DNA of 6,533 bases from assembly GCA_947311745.1 (NCBI GenBank), contig CAMZLT010000137.1, forward strand, positions 1 through 6,533, read 5' to 3'. The DNA is from an uncultured Flavobacteriaceae bacterium. Its GTDB lineage: Bacteria; Bacteroidota; Bacteroidia; Flavobacteriales; Flavobacteriaceae. Below, in pieces: positions 1 to 6,101 of the stretch (its first letter is position 1; each line of letters opens with the position of its first letter). The translations under genes and the position numbers were made by a program. Under the pieces are notes generated by a model, which was not told the DNA's origin, did not search any database, and worked only from the letters and a program-made list of their open reading frames with translations.

Positions 1-600
1 TAAATAATCACTACCAGCAAATAACGCTTGACTAGTAGATCGAGCAGGATTTACCGAAGTATTTGTAATAGGAATACTTATTAAATGAATTAAAGTGAGC
101 CCTAAACCAATAGCGATCGGAGCAAATCCTTTAGGTGCTTTTACACTTGTACTACCTAAAATGATTAGTAAAAAAAACATAGTTAACAAAAATTCAGCAA
201 TAAAAGCAGATTGCATACTAAATTTTCCTGGTGATAACTCACCATAACCATTCGCTGCAAAACCATCGATTCCGTTAAAATCTCCTTTGCCAGAAATAAT
301 TAAATACAGCAAACCTGCTGCAACAATTCCACCAAAAACTTGTGCTAAAATGTAGCCAAGTAAATCTTTTGTTTCAAATTTCCCTCCTGCCCAAAGACCA
401 AAAGAAACTGCTGGATTAAAATGTCCGCCAGAAATATGACCAACAGCATAAGCCATTGTCAAAACGGTTAAACCAAAAGCTAAAGAAACACCTACGAATC
501 CAATACCTAAATCTGGAAATGCTGCTGCAAAAATTGCACTACCACAACCTCCAAATACCAACCAAAATGTGCCGAAAAATTCGGCGAATAATTTTTTCAT
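1..600 (-). CDS. aqpZ: Aquaporin Z (MIP family water channel), C-terminus off the left edge
   Basis: This is an inner-membrane water channel of the major intrinsic protein family. The minus-strand frame opens with ATG at 600-598 and stays open for 200 codons to the window edge; E. coli AqpZ has 231 residues, so about the last 30 are missing. Both half-helix signatures are present: SGGHFNPAVS with NPA at residues 62-64, and NTSVNPARS with NPA at 184-186. The aromatic/arginine selectivity filter is that of an orthodox water channel. F42, H172, T181 and R187 match E. coli F43, H174, T183 and R189 with an offset of one or two. The start MKKLFAEFFGTFWLVFGGCG matches the usual AqpZ N-terminus, which supports the chosen ATG. 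The gene is transcribed away from the rest of the window. I see no convincing Bacteroidetes-type promoter in front of it and no Shine-Dalgarno, which is normal for this phylum. A glycerol facilitator is unlikely because H172 is retained. Confidence 0.95.
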   Translation of the reverse strand, partial: MKKLFAEFFGTFWLVFGGCGSAIFAAAFPDLGIGFVGVSLAFGLTVLTMAYAVGHISGGHFNPAVSFGLWAGGKFETKDLLGYILAQVFGGIVAAGLLYLIISGKGDFNGIDGFAANGYGELSPGKFSMQSAFIAEFLLTMFFLLIILGSTSVKAPKGFAPIAIGLGLTLIHLISIPITNTSVNPARSTSQALFAGSDYL

Positions 601-699
601 TTTTCTATAATTTTTTAAGTTAATTTGCCTTAAAGTTAAGTAAAATATTTTAAATGTCTTTTTTTAACTATTTTAAGACGCTAAAAAATTTATAAATTG

Positions 700-707
700 T
701 ACTTTTG
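700..707 (+). promoter_or_regulatory. Candidate Bacteroidetes -7 promoter element for the cluster starting at 732
   Basis: TACTTTTG is an exact match to the Bacteroidetes primary sigma factor -7 consensus TAnnTTTG, and lies 24 bp before the ATG at 732. I find no TTG at the expected -33 distance, so support rests on the -7 box and its position in the divergent spacer. It would drive the small membrane protein and probably the glycosyltransferase and sigma factor genes behind it. Confidence 0.5.
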
Positions 708-731
708 TAGTCTAATTTTAATACAAAAAAA

Positions 732-932
732 ATGTTAAAACTTATATTAATTTCTGTTGGCTTATTAGGTATCGGAATTGCTGGTCTTGCTATTAAAATT
801 TGGGCAAAAAAAGACGGACAATTCGACGGAACTTGTGCTGGAAAAAATGTACGAATGAAACAAGAGGGTATCACCTGTGGTTGCGGAAATGAAAATGGTT
901 GTAGTACAAACTTAGACAACATTACAGAATAA
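732..932 (+). CDS. Small Cys-rich membrane-anchored protein, NqrM-like
   Basis: This 66-residue protein has one N-terminal transmembrane helix (about residues 3-23), then a short basic stretch (IKIWAKK) and a soluble tail with four cysteines: C35 in GTCAG, C49 and C51 in CGC, and C57. Topology and cysteine order (GxCxG, then CxC, then C) resemble NqrM (DUF539). NqrM is the small membrane protein that matures Na+-translocating NADH:quinone reductase, probably by supplying iron for the centre between NqrD and NqrE. Flavobacteria generally carry Na+-NQR, so such a role is plausible, but no nqr or apbE gene lies in this window and the assignment rests on motif resemblance alone. Homologues in this group are commonly labelled only as membrane or secreted proteins. 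The ATG at 732 follows a good -7 element by 24 bp. The glycosyltransferase starts 20 bp after the stop, so the two are probably co-transcribed. Confidence 0.8.
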   Translation: MLKLILISVGLLGIGIAGLAIKIWAKKDGQFDGTCAGKNVRMKQEGITCGCGNENGCSTNLDNITE

Positions 933-952
933 TACTAACCTAAAAGCAAATT

Positions 953-2053
953 TTGATTGTATATTTACAAATTATATTTATATCTGTTGTTTGCATACAG
1001 CTCTTATATTATTTTTTTATTTTTTCACGATTTGCTTTTGGTAAAAAACCTAAAAAAGAAAATCACGAAATATTTGTTTCAATTATTATTGCTGCAAAAA
1101 ACGAAGCTGAAAATTTAAAACAAAACTTAGATTATTTTATAAAACAAGATTATCCAAATTTTGAATTAATTTTAATCAATGATAATTCAACGGATGATAC
1201 GCTTAAAATTTTAAACGATTTTAAAAAAGAACACCACTCCTACTCTATTTCGGTTATAGACATAAATAACCAAACCAACGGAAGTAAAAAATACGCCTTA
1301 ACTAAAGGAATTGCACAAGCAAAATCCGATTTTTTGCTATTTACCGATGCCGATTGCATACCAAATTCTAAAAATTGGATACGCAATATGAGTAGTCATT
1401 TTACCAAAAATAAAGCAATAATTTTAGGCTATGGAGCATATAAAAAAATACCAAATTCTTTTTTAAATAAAATTATTCGTTTCGAAACACTACTTACTGC
1501 TTTACAGTACTTTTCGTATACCCAAACAGGACTTGCCTATATGGGAGTTGGTAGAAATATCGCTTACAACAAACAACTTTTTTTAAAAGAAAACGGCTTT
1601 GAATCGCATAAACACATCCGTTCTGGCGATGATGATTTATTTATCAACCAAGTTGCGACTAAAAATAATATAGCCATTTGTTACGATAAAGATAGTTTTA
1701 CCATTTCTAAACCAGACACTAGTTTAAAAAAATGGTTAAAACAAAAATGCAGACACATCACTACAGCAACACATTACAAACCAATACACCAACTTTTACT
1801 TGGCTTATTTTATTTTACACAATTTTTATTTTGGACTATCGGTTTTTTCTTACTATCAACATTTATTTGGCAAAAAATAGCAATTTTAATGGCGATTAGA
1901 ATCGGAATGCAATATTTTATTTTCGGATTTGCAGCAAAAAAACTAAATGAAAAAGATTTGTTTATCTTTACACCAATTTTAGAAGTAATTTTAATATATA
2001 CACAACTCTATATTTTCCTTGCAAATAGCATACAAAAACCAAAAACTTGGTAA
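953..2053 (+). CDS. Membrane-anchored family 2 glycosyltransferase
   Basis: This 366-residue protein is predicted to be an inverting GT-A fold glycosyltransferase acting at the cytoplasmic face of the inner membrane. An N-terminal helix (residues 3-24) precedes the GT2 domain. The domain opens with VSIIIAAKNEAENL (42-55) and carries LINDNSTDD (74-82; D77 likely contacts the nucleotide), the metal-binding DxD as TDAD (131-134), the acidic motif SGDDD (224-228; likely catalytic base region), and QKCRH (264-268), the counterpart of the QxxRW-type acceptor motif. Two to three hydrophobic segments follow (about 280-304, 308-328 and 338-358), a common layout for GT2 enzymes that modify lipid-linked sugars or polysaccharides. 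Donor and acceptor cannot be read from the sequence. The start is TTG at 953: an in-frame stop lies at 941-943, and the first in-frame ATG is codon 146, beyond the catalytic motifs. The next gene begins at the codon after the stop. Confidence 0.9.
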   Translation: MIVYLQIIFISVVCIQLLYYFFIFSRFAFGKKPKKENHEIFVSIIIAAKNEAENLKQNLDYFIKQDYPNFELILINDNSTDDTLKILNDFKKEHHSYSISVIDINNQTNGSKKYALTKGIAQAKSDFLLFTDADCIPNSKNWIRNMSSHFTKNKAIILGYGAYKKIPNSFLNKIIRFETLLTALQYFSYTQTGLAYMGVGRNIAYNKQLFLKENGFESHKHIRSGDDDLFINQVATKNNIAICYDKDSFTISKPDTSLKKWLKQKCRHITTATHYKPIHQLLLGLFYFTQFLFWTIGFFLLSTFIWQKIAILMAIRIGMQYFIFGFAAKKLNEKDLFIFTPILEVILIYTQLYIFLANSIQKPKTW

Positions 2054-2599
2054 TTGAAAAAAGACGTACTACATAACACCATTGATAAAGCAAAAAAAGG
2101 AGATCAAGCTGCTTTTAAAGAATTGCTTAATTATTATTGGAAAGATATTTATAATTTTCTGTTTCTAAAACTTAAAAACGAAGACGAAACCGAAGATATC
2201 ACTATAAAAACGTTTGCAAAAGCATTTGATAAATTAGAATCTTATAATACAAAATATACGTTTAAAACTTGGCTTACAACTATTGCTAAAAATTTATATA
2301 TAGATTATTTACGCAAACAAAAGGCAATTTTAATTTCTCTACATCGAAATGATGATTCAACGTATGATATTTTAGACGAAACACCATCTGTGGAAGATAA
2401 ACTAATTACCGAACAAAATTTAGCAGTACTACTTGCAAAAATTAAAAAACTAAAACCACATTATCAAGAAGTAATTCAATTGCGATATTTTCAAGAAATG
2501 TCTATAAAAGAAATTGCTATGATACTCAACGAACCGCTTACTAATGTTAAAGTAAAACTTTTACGTGCAAGAAAATTACTTGCCGAAATTTTACGATAA
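2054..2599 (+). CDS. ECF-type RNA polymerase sigma-70 family factor
   Basis: This 181-residue protein has the two-domain build of an extracytoplasmic function sigma factor, which directs RNA polymerase to a specific promoter set. Region 2 spans about residues 17-90. It includes the core-binding helix around NYYWKDIYNFLFLKL, then EDITIKTFAKAFDKL, and the -10 recognition segment with TFKTWLTTIAKNLYIDYLRKQK. After a linker, region 4 covers about 122-180, with LPxxYQEVIQLRY-like KLKPHYQEVIQLRYFQEMS and the helix-turn-helix IKEIAMILNEPLTNVKVKLLRARKLL. The start is TTG at 2054: the preceding codon is the stop of the glycosyltransferase in the same frame, and the first in-frame ATG is codon 149, inside region 4. 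Zero spacing implies translational coupling with the upstream gene. No anti-sigma gene is adjacent on either side, so how its activity is controlled is not visible here. The target promoters are unknown. Confidence 0.92.
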   Translation: MKKDVLHNTIDKAKKGDQAAFKELLNYYWKDIYNFLFLKLKNEDETEDITIKTFAKAFDKLESYNTKYTFKTWLTTIAKNLYIDYLRKQKAILISLHRNDDSTYDILDETPSVEDKLITEQNLAVLLAKIKKLKPHYQEVIQLRYFQEMSIKEIAMILNEPLTNVKVKLLRARKLLAEILR

Positions 2600-2613
2600 C
2601 CATCCGTTATTTT

Positions 2614-2621
2614 TACCTTTA
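2614..2621 (+). promoter_or_regulatory. Weak candidate -7 element before the cyclophilin gene
   Basis: TACCTTTA differs from the Bacteroidetes -7 consensus TAnnTTTG only in the last base. It lies in the 33-bp gap between the sigma factor stop and the ATG at 2633. No -33 TTG is visible. It may give the cyclophilin gene its own transcript in addition to readthrough from the upstream cluster. Confidence 0.3.
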
Positions 2622-2632
2622 GTATTAAAATT

Positions 2633-3313
2633 ATGATGCAAAAATTATTCTTATACCTATTTTTATTATGGAGTCTTAGCTGTTCCAATAAAAAAGAAAA
2701 TAAAGTTGTAAAAGTGGTTAAATCGAAGCAAAAAATAACTCTTAAAAAACAAAAAATAAAACGAAATAAAGATAGTTTAAACAATAAAAATACCGTTGCA
2801 TACTTTACGGAATACGGCAAACAAAACCCAGAAACTTTAGTTAGATTTAAAACACGTTTAGGTGATATTGTTATTAAATTGTTTCAAGATACGCCGTTGC
2901 ATCGTGCAAATTTTGTGTTTTTAACTAAAAAAGGCTTTTTTAATACCACTTGTTTTCATAGAGTTGTGCCAAATTTTATCGCTCAAGGCGGAAATTCGGA
3001 AAGTATGAAAACCGTTGCTTTTAAAAATAAATACAAAAATTATAAATTACCTCCTGAATTTAGAAAAAATAGAAAACACCTTAGAGGAATCATTGCTGCA
3101 GCAAGAGATTGGGACGACAATCCTAACAAACTTTCTACACCTTTTGAATTTTATATTACCGTAAAAAACGAACCTCATCTTAATTTTGAACATACCGTTT
3201 TTGGAGAAATAATTCAAGGAATGGACGTAGTAGATAAAATTACCAAACTAAAAACTGGCAAAGACGAATGGCCTTTAAACGATGTGTTTATTCAGGCTGA
3301 AATTATTAAATAA
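2633..3313 (+). CDS. Cyclophilin-type peptidyl-prolyl cis-trans isomerase lipoprotein
   Basis: This 226-residue protein is predicted to speed cis-trans isomerisation of Xaa-Pro bonds in envelope proteins. Residues 1-17 form a lipoprotein signal (MMQKLFLYLFLLWSLSC) with the lipidated cysteine at C17, so it should be anchored in the periplasm or outer membrane. A very basic linker (about 19-50, mostly Lys/Asn/Val) leads to the cyclophilin domain (about 66-226). The core motif FHRVVPNFIAQGG (108-120) keeps R110, F115 and Q118, equivalents of cyclophilin A R55, F60 and Q63. H187 in HTVFG matches H126, and GMDVVDKI (196-203) is typical. Two positions differ from the usual pattern: GSQFFI is PFEFYI (170-175), with Glu for Gln, and the cyclosporin-contact Trp position appears to be His or Leu. 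Tandem ATGs at 2633 and 2636 leave a one-residue ambiguity in the start. It lies 33 bp behind the sigma gene; whether they share a transcript is uncertain. It is not FKBP-type and so is not GldI. Confidence 0.93.
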   Translation: MMQKLFLYLFLLWSLSCSNKKENKVVKVVKSKQKITLKKQKIKRNKDSLNNKNTVAYFTEYGKQNPETLVRFKTRLGDIVIKLFQDTPLHRANFVFLTKKGFFNTTCFHRVVPNFIAQGGNSESMKTVAFKNKYKNYKLPPEFRKNRKHLRGIIAAARDWDDNPNKLSTPFEFYITVKNEPHLNFEHTVFGEIIQGMDVVDKITKLKTGKDEWPLNDVFIQAEIIK

Positions 3314-3431
3314 GGTAAACTATATGGCACAACTATTGAAATAATACTAATATGATTTTATTGGTTTTTAGTAAAAAACTAACAATCAAATTATTAGAAA
3401 AAAAATTTAATTTGGCAGTTACTATAAATAT

Positions 3432-3442
3432 GTCAAAATGAC
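3432..3442. promoter_or_regulatory. Perfect palindrome upstream of lon, candidate operator
   Basis: GTCA-AAA-TGAC is a perfect 4-bp inverted repeat around a 3-bp A spacer, 12 bp before the lon ATG and the only compact palindrome in the 141-bp spacer 3314-3454. Its position between a likely promoter and the start codon suits a repressor or stress-regulator site, and lon is heat-shock controlled in many bacteria. The binding protein is unknown and the role is inference. No clear TAnnTTTG box is present: TTAATTTG (3407-3414) and TAAATATG (3425-3432) each have one mismatch. Confidence 0.35.
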
Positions 3443-3454
3443 CTAATACAAAAT

Positions 3455-5902
3455 ATGAGCAATCCAAAAATAAAAATATTAGACAATTTGTCACTTCAAG
3501 GAATCATTGATGAAGACAGCGAATTAATTCCGTTAATGTCCGAAGAGGATGAAAAAATAATGAACAACGAAAAATTACCAAAAGAATTACCCATACTTCC
3601 TTTGCGAAATATGGTGCTTTTCCCTGGTGTTGTAGTACCAATTACTGCTGGTCGTGATACTTCGATAAAATTAATTAAAGATGCCAATAAAGGTAATAAA
3701 ACTATTGGTGTGGTTGCACAGGTAAATCCTGAAATTGAAGATCCAAAATTAGACGATATATACAAAACAGGGACAGTTGCCAAAATTTTAAAAATGCTTA
3801 AAATGCCTGACGGAAATACCATGGTGGTAATTCAAGGGCAAAAACGATTCAATTTAGAAACACTAACGCAAGAAAAACCATACTTAAAAGCTACTATATC
3901 CGAATTTGATTCTGTAATTTCGGATAGAGATAAAGAATTTAAGGAAATTATCAAATCCATTCGCGATTTAGCCTTGCAAATCATTCAAGAAAATCCAAAT
4001 TTACCAAGTGAAGCTAGTTTTGCCATAAAAAATATAAAATCCGATGCTTTTCTAATTGATTTTGTTTGCTCAAACATGCATCTAGATGTAAAAGACAAAC
4101 AAGAACTTTTAGAAATAAAAGATCAAAAACAACGTGCATTAGCTACACTAAAAAAAATGCATGTAGAATTACAACGTTTAGAATTGCGTAACGATATCCA
4201 ATCAAAAGTTAGAGAGGATATGGATCAGCAACAACGTGAATATTTTTTAAACCAGCAATTAAAAACCATTCAAGAGGAACTTGGTGGGGTTTCATACGAT
4301 GAAGAAATTGCCGAAATGAAAGAAAAGGCAAAAAAGAAAAAGTGGTCTAAAGAGGTTGCAAAAATATTTGATAAAGAAATTGGTAGATTACAACGTATGA
4401 ATCCGCAAGTAGCCGAATATTCTGTACAACGAAACTACTTAGATTTATTTTTAGAATTACCATGGAACGAATATACTGAGGATAAATTTGACCTAAAAAA
4501 AGCCAAAGAAATTTTAGATAAAGACCACTTTGGATTAGATAAAGTTAAAGATCGTATCATTGAATATTTGGCAGTTTTAAAACTAAAAAACGATATGAAA
4601 TCGCCAATTTTATGCTTGTATGGTCCTCCTGGGGTTGGAAAAACATCGCTAGGAAAATCCATTGCCGAAGCTATTGGTAGAAAATATGTTAGACTTGCTC
4701 TTGGTGGTCTGCGTGATGAATCAGAAATTAGAGGACACCGAAAAACCTATATCGGAGCAATGCCAGGACGAATTATTCAGAGTTTAAAAAAAGTAAAAAG
4801 CTCTAATCCTGTAATGGTTTTAGATGAAATCGATAAACTTAGCAATAGCAATCAAGGAGACCCTTCGGCAGCAATGTTAGAAGTTTTAGACCCAGAGCAA
4901 AACACCAATTTTCATGATAATTTTTTAGATGTAGATTACGATTTATCTAAAGTTTTATTCATTGCAACAGCAAATAGTTTAGCTACAATTCCTTGGGCTT
5001 TACGAGATCGAATGGAAATTATCAACGTTTCTGGCTATACAGTTGAAGAAAAGATAGAAATTGCTAAACGTCATTTATTACCAAAACAAATTAAAAATCA
5101 TGGTATTAAAACCAAAAACATTAAAATATCTAAAAACGTTTTAGAAAAAATAATTGTTGGTTATACCAGAGAATCTGGCGTTAGAGGTTTGGATAAAATG
5201 CTTGCAAAAACGGTTAGAAACATCGCTAAAAATATTGCTATGGAAACCGAATACGACCCTAACATTAAAGAAACCGATCTAAAAGATATTTTAGGCATTG
5301 CCAAAATGGAACGTGATAAATACGAAAACAATAACGTTGCTGGTGTAGTTACTGGTTTAGCTTGGACGCAAGTTGGTGGCGATATTTTATTTATTGAATC
5401 TATTATTTCTAAAGGAAAAGGACTTTCTTTAACAGGAAATCTAGGAAAAGTAATGAAAGAATCGGCAACTATTGCCTTAGAATATATTCGTGCAAATGCC
5501 AAAGACTTAGGTATAAAAGATAAAATTTTACAAGATAATAAAGTACACATTCATGTACCTGAAGGTGCAACTCCAAAAGATGGTCCAAGTGCTGGTATTG
5601 CAATGCTAACTTCTTTAGTATCGAGCTTTACACAACGAAAAGTAAAAGCAAAATTAGCAATGACTGGCGAAATTACCCTTCGTGGAAAAGTTTTACCTGT
5701 TGGTGGAATTAAAGAAAAAATTCTAGCTGCAAAACGTGCAAATATTAAAGAAATCATTTTATGCAACCAAAATAAACAAGATATTGAGGAAATAAATCCT
5801 AAATATTTAAAAGGTTTGACTTTTCACTACGTTTCGGAAATGAAAGAAGTACTAGATATCGCACTACTTAAACAAAAAGTGAAAAATGCTAGAAAATTGT
5901 AA
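3455..5902 (+). CDS. lon: ATP-dependent protease Lon (LonA type)
   Basis: This 815-residue cytoplasmic hexameric AAA+ serine protease degrades misfolded and short-lived regulatory proteins. An acidic extension (about 1-43) precedes the substrate-binding domain, which opens with LPILPLRNMVLFPGVVVPI (45-63). E. coli Lon (784 residues) lacks most of this extension. A helical, probably coiled-coil region (about 235-310) leads into the AAA+ module: Walker A GPPGVGKTS (390-398), Walker B VMVLDEIDK (453-461), sensor-1 ATANS (504-508), and sensor-2 GVRGLDK (575-581). The proteolytic domain (about 630-810) holds the Ser-Lys dyad: S712 in PKDGPSAG and K755 in GGIKEK. They are 43 residues apart, exactly like E. 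coli S679 and K722. All catalytic elements are intact and the gene is complete. The ATG at 3455 is the only plausible start near the conserved N-terminus. It stands alone: a 141-bp spacer precedes it, and the trp leader promoter follows 40 bp after the stop with no terminator visible between. Confidence 0.98.
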   Translation: MSNPKIKILDNLSLQGIIDEDSELIPLMSEEDEKIMNNEKLPKELPILPLRNMVLFPGVVVPITAGRDTSIKLIKDANKGNKTIGVVAQVNPEIEDPKLDDIYKTGTVAKILKMLKMPDGNTMVVIQGQKRFNLETLTQEKPYLKATISEFDSVISDRDKEFKEIIKSIRDLALQIIQENPNLPSEASFAIKNIKSDAFLIDFVCSNMHLDVKDKQELLEIKDQKQRALATLKKMHVELQRLELRNDIQSKVREDMDQQQREYFLNQQLKTIQEELGGVSYDEEIAEMKEKAKKKKWSKEVAKIFDKEIGRLQRMNPQVAEYSVQRNYLDLFLELPWNEYTEDKFDLKKAKEILDKDHFGLDKVKDRIIEYLAVLKLKNDMKSPILCLYGPPGVGKTSLGKSIAEAIGRKYVRLALGGLRDESEIRGHRKTYIGAMPGRIIQSLKKVKSSNPVMVLDEIDKLSNSNQGDPSAAMLEVLDPEQNTNFHDNFLDVDYDLSKVLFIATANSLATIPWALRDRMEIINVSGYTVEEKIEIAKRHLLPKQIKNHGIKTKNIKISKNVLEKIIVGYTRESGVRGLDKMLAKTVRNIAKNIAMETEYDPNIKETDLKDILGIAKMERDKYENNNVAGVVTGLAWTQVGGDILFIESIISKGKGLSLTGNLGKVMKESATIALEYIRANAKDLGIKDKILQDNKVHIHVPEGATPKDGPSAGIAMLTSLVSSFTQRKVKAKLAMTGEITLRGKVLPVGGIKEKILAAKRANIKEIILCNQNKQDIEEINPKYLKGLTFHYVSEMKEVLDIALLKQKVKNARKL

Positions 5903-5941
5903 AATTATTAAAAAATAAATAAGGTATTTAAAATAGTTTTA

Positions 5942-5949
5942 TATATTTG
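5942..5949 (+). promoter_or_regulatory. -7 promoter element of the trp operon leader
   Basis: TATATTTG matches the Bacteroidetes -7 consensus TAnnTTTG exactly. It ends 10 bp before the leader peptide ATG at 5960, so the transcript should start around 5952-5956 with only a few untranslated bases. No TTG lies at the usual -33 distance. Any operator for a repressor would have to overlap this short region; I see no clear palindrome. Confidence 0.6.
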
Positions 5950-5959
5950 CTACGAAATT

Positions 5960-6019
5960 ATGAAAAACAATAACAGAAATACAAATTGGTGGTGGTTACA
6001 ATCTAAACAGATATCGTAA
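5960..6019 (+). CDS. trpL: trp operon leader peptide, 19 residues with three consecutive Trp
   Basis: The short frame ATG 5960 to TAA 6017-6019 encodes MKNNNRNTNWWWLQSKQIS. The three adjacent UGG codons at 5987-5995 (residues 10-12) are the tryptophan sensor. When charged tRNA-Trp is scarce the ribosome stalls there; otherwise it runs to the stop codon, which lies inside the antiterminator strand. The peptide itself probably has no function after synthesis. Its identity is supported by the Trp run, the terminator 37 bp after the stop, and trpE as the following gene. There is no Shine-Dalgarno, and the predicted 5' end is only a few bases upstream, so initiation is probably close to leaderless. 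Confidence 0.88.
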   Translation: MKNNNRNTNWWWLQSKQIS

Positions 6020-6055
6020 TCAAACACTGCTGTATATAAATATTAAAAAAATAAG

Positions 6056-6083
6056 CTTGTCGGATTACGACAAGTTTTTTTTT
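6056..6083 (+). terminator. Intrinsic terminator of the trp attenuator
   Basis: A perfect 7-bp stem, CTTGTCG (6056-6062) with CGACAAG (6068-6074), closes a five-base loop GATTA (6063-6067) and is followed by nine T residues (6075-6083). G6055-T6075 and neighbouring A-T pairs could extend it. It lies 18 bp before the trpE ATG, so it acts as a conditional premature terminator of the trp operon and not as the end of lon transcription. Confidence 0.92.
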
Positions 6084-6101
6084 GCGTAAAATTTAAAGAA
6101 A

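Larger units (their letters stand above)
5960..6083 (+). ncRNA. Ribosome-mediated trp attenuator (Bacteroid-trp RNA type)
   Basis: The leader RNA has the parts of a classical attenuator. Strand 1, TGGTTAC (5993-5999), overlaps the third Trp codon and can pair with GTAATCA (6016-6022), seven pairs including one G-U. Strand 2, TCGTAATC (6014-6021), contains the leader stop codon and can instead pair perfectly over eight bases with GATTACGA (6063-6070). That second pairing uses the loop and the first half of the 3' strand of the terminator hairpin (6056-6074), so the two exclude each other. Predicted logic: a ribosome stalled at the Trp codons covers strand 1, frees strand 2, and permits antitermination and trpE transcription. 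With ample Trp the ribosome reaches 6017-6019, covers strand 2, and the terminator forms. The layout fits the published Bacteroid-trp motif as I recall it, though I cannot run a covariance search. The pairings were read by eye, without energy calculation. Confidence 0.82.

Noticed and set aside
601..699. Promoter for aqpZ on the minus strand
   Set aside because: The nearest candidate, TAACTTTA (reverse of 631-638), misses the final G of the -7 consensus and has no -33 partner, so it was not listed.
668..922. Minus-strand open frame of 84 codons opposite the small membrane protein
   Set aside because: It runs antisense through a gene with clear membrane and cysteine motifs, has no recognisable domain, and its start lies within the opposing gene. 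Such shadows are common in AT-rich DNA.
2491..2820. Minus-strand open frame of 109 codons across the end of the sigma gene and the start of the cyclophilin gene
   Set aside because: It is antisense to two well-supported genes. Its Phe/Leu-rich sequence is what reverse-read Lys-rich coding sequence gives.
3361..3382. Hairpin TTGGTTTTT / AAAAACTAA after the cyclophilin gene as a terminator
   Set aside because: The stem is nearly all A-T with a G-U pair, and no T tract follows it on the plus strand, so it is not a credible intrinsic terminator.
3412..3426. TTGGCA upstream of lon as a sigma-54 (-24/-12) promoter
   Set aside because: The -24 half resembles the consensus, but the required GC of the -12 half is absent at the right distance.
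3496..5766. Several minus-strand open frames inside lon (3496-3822, 4435-4662, 5161-5550, 5551-5766)
   Set aside because: All lie antisense within the intact lon gene, with no recognisable domains and no promoter or spacing of their own.
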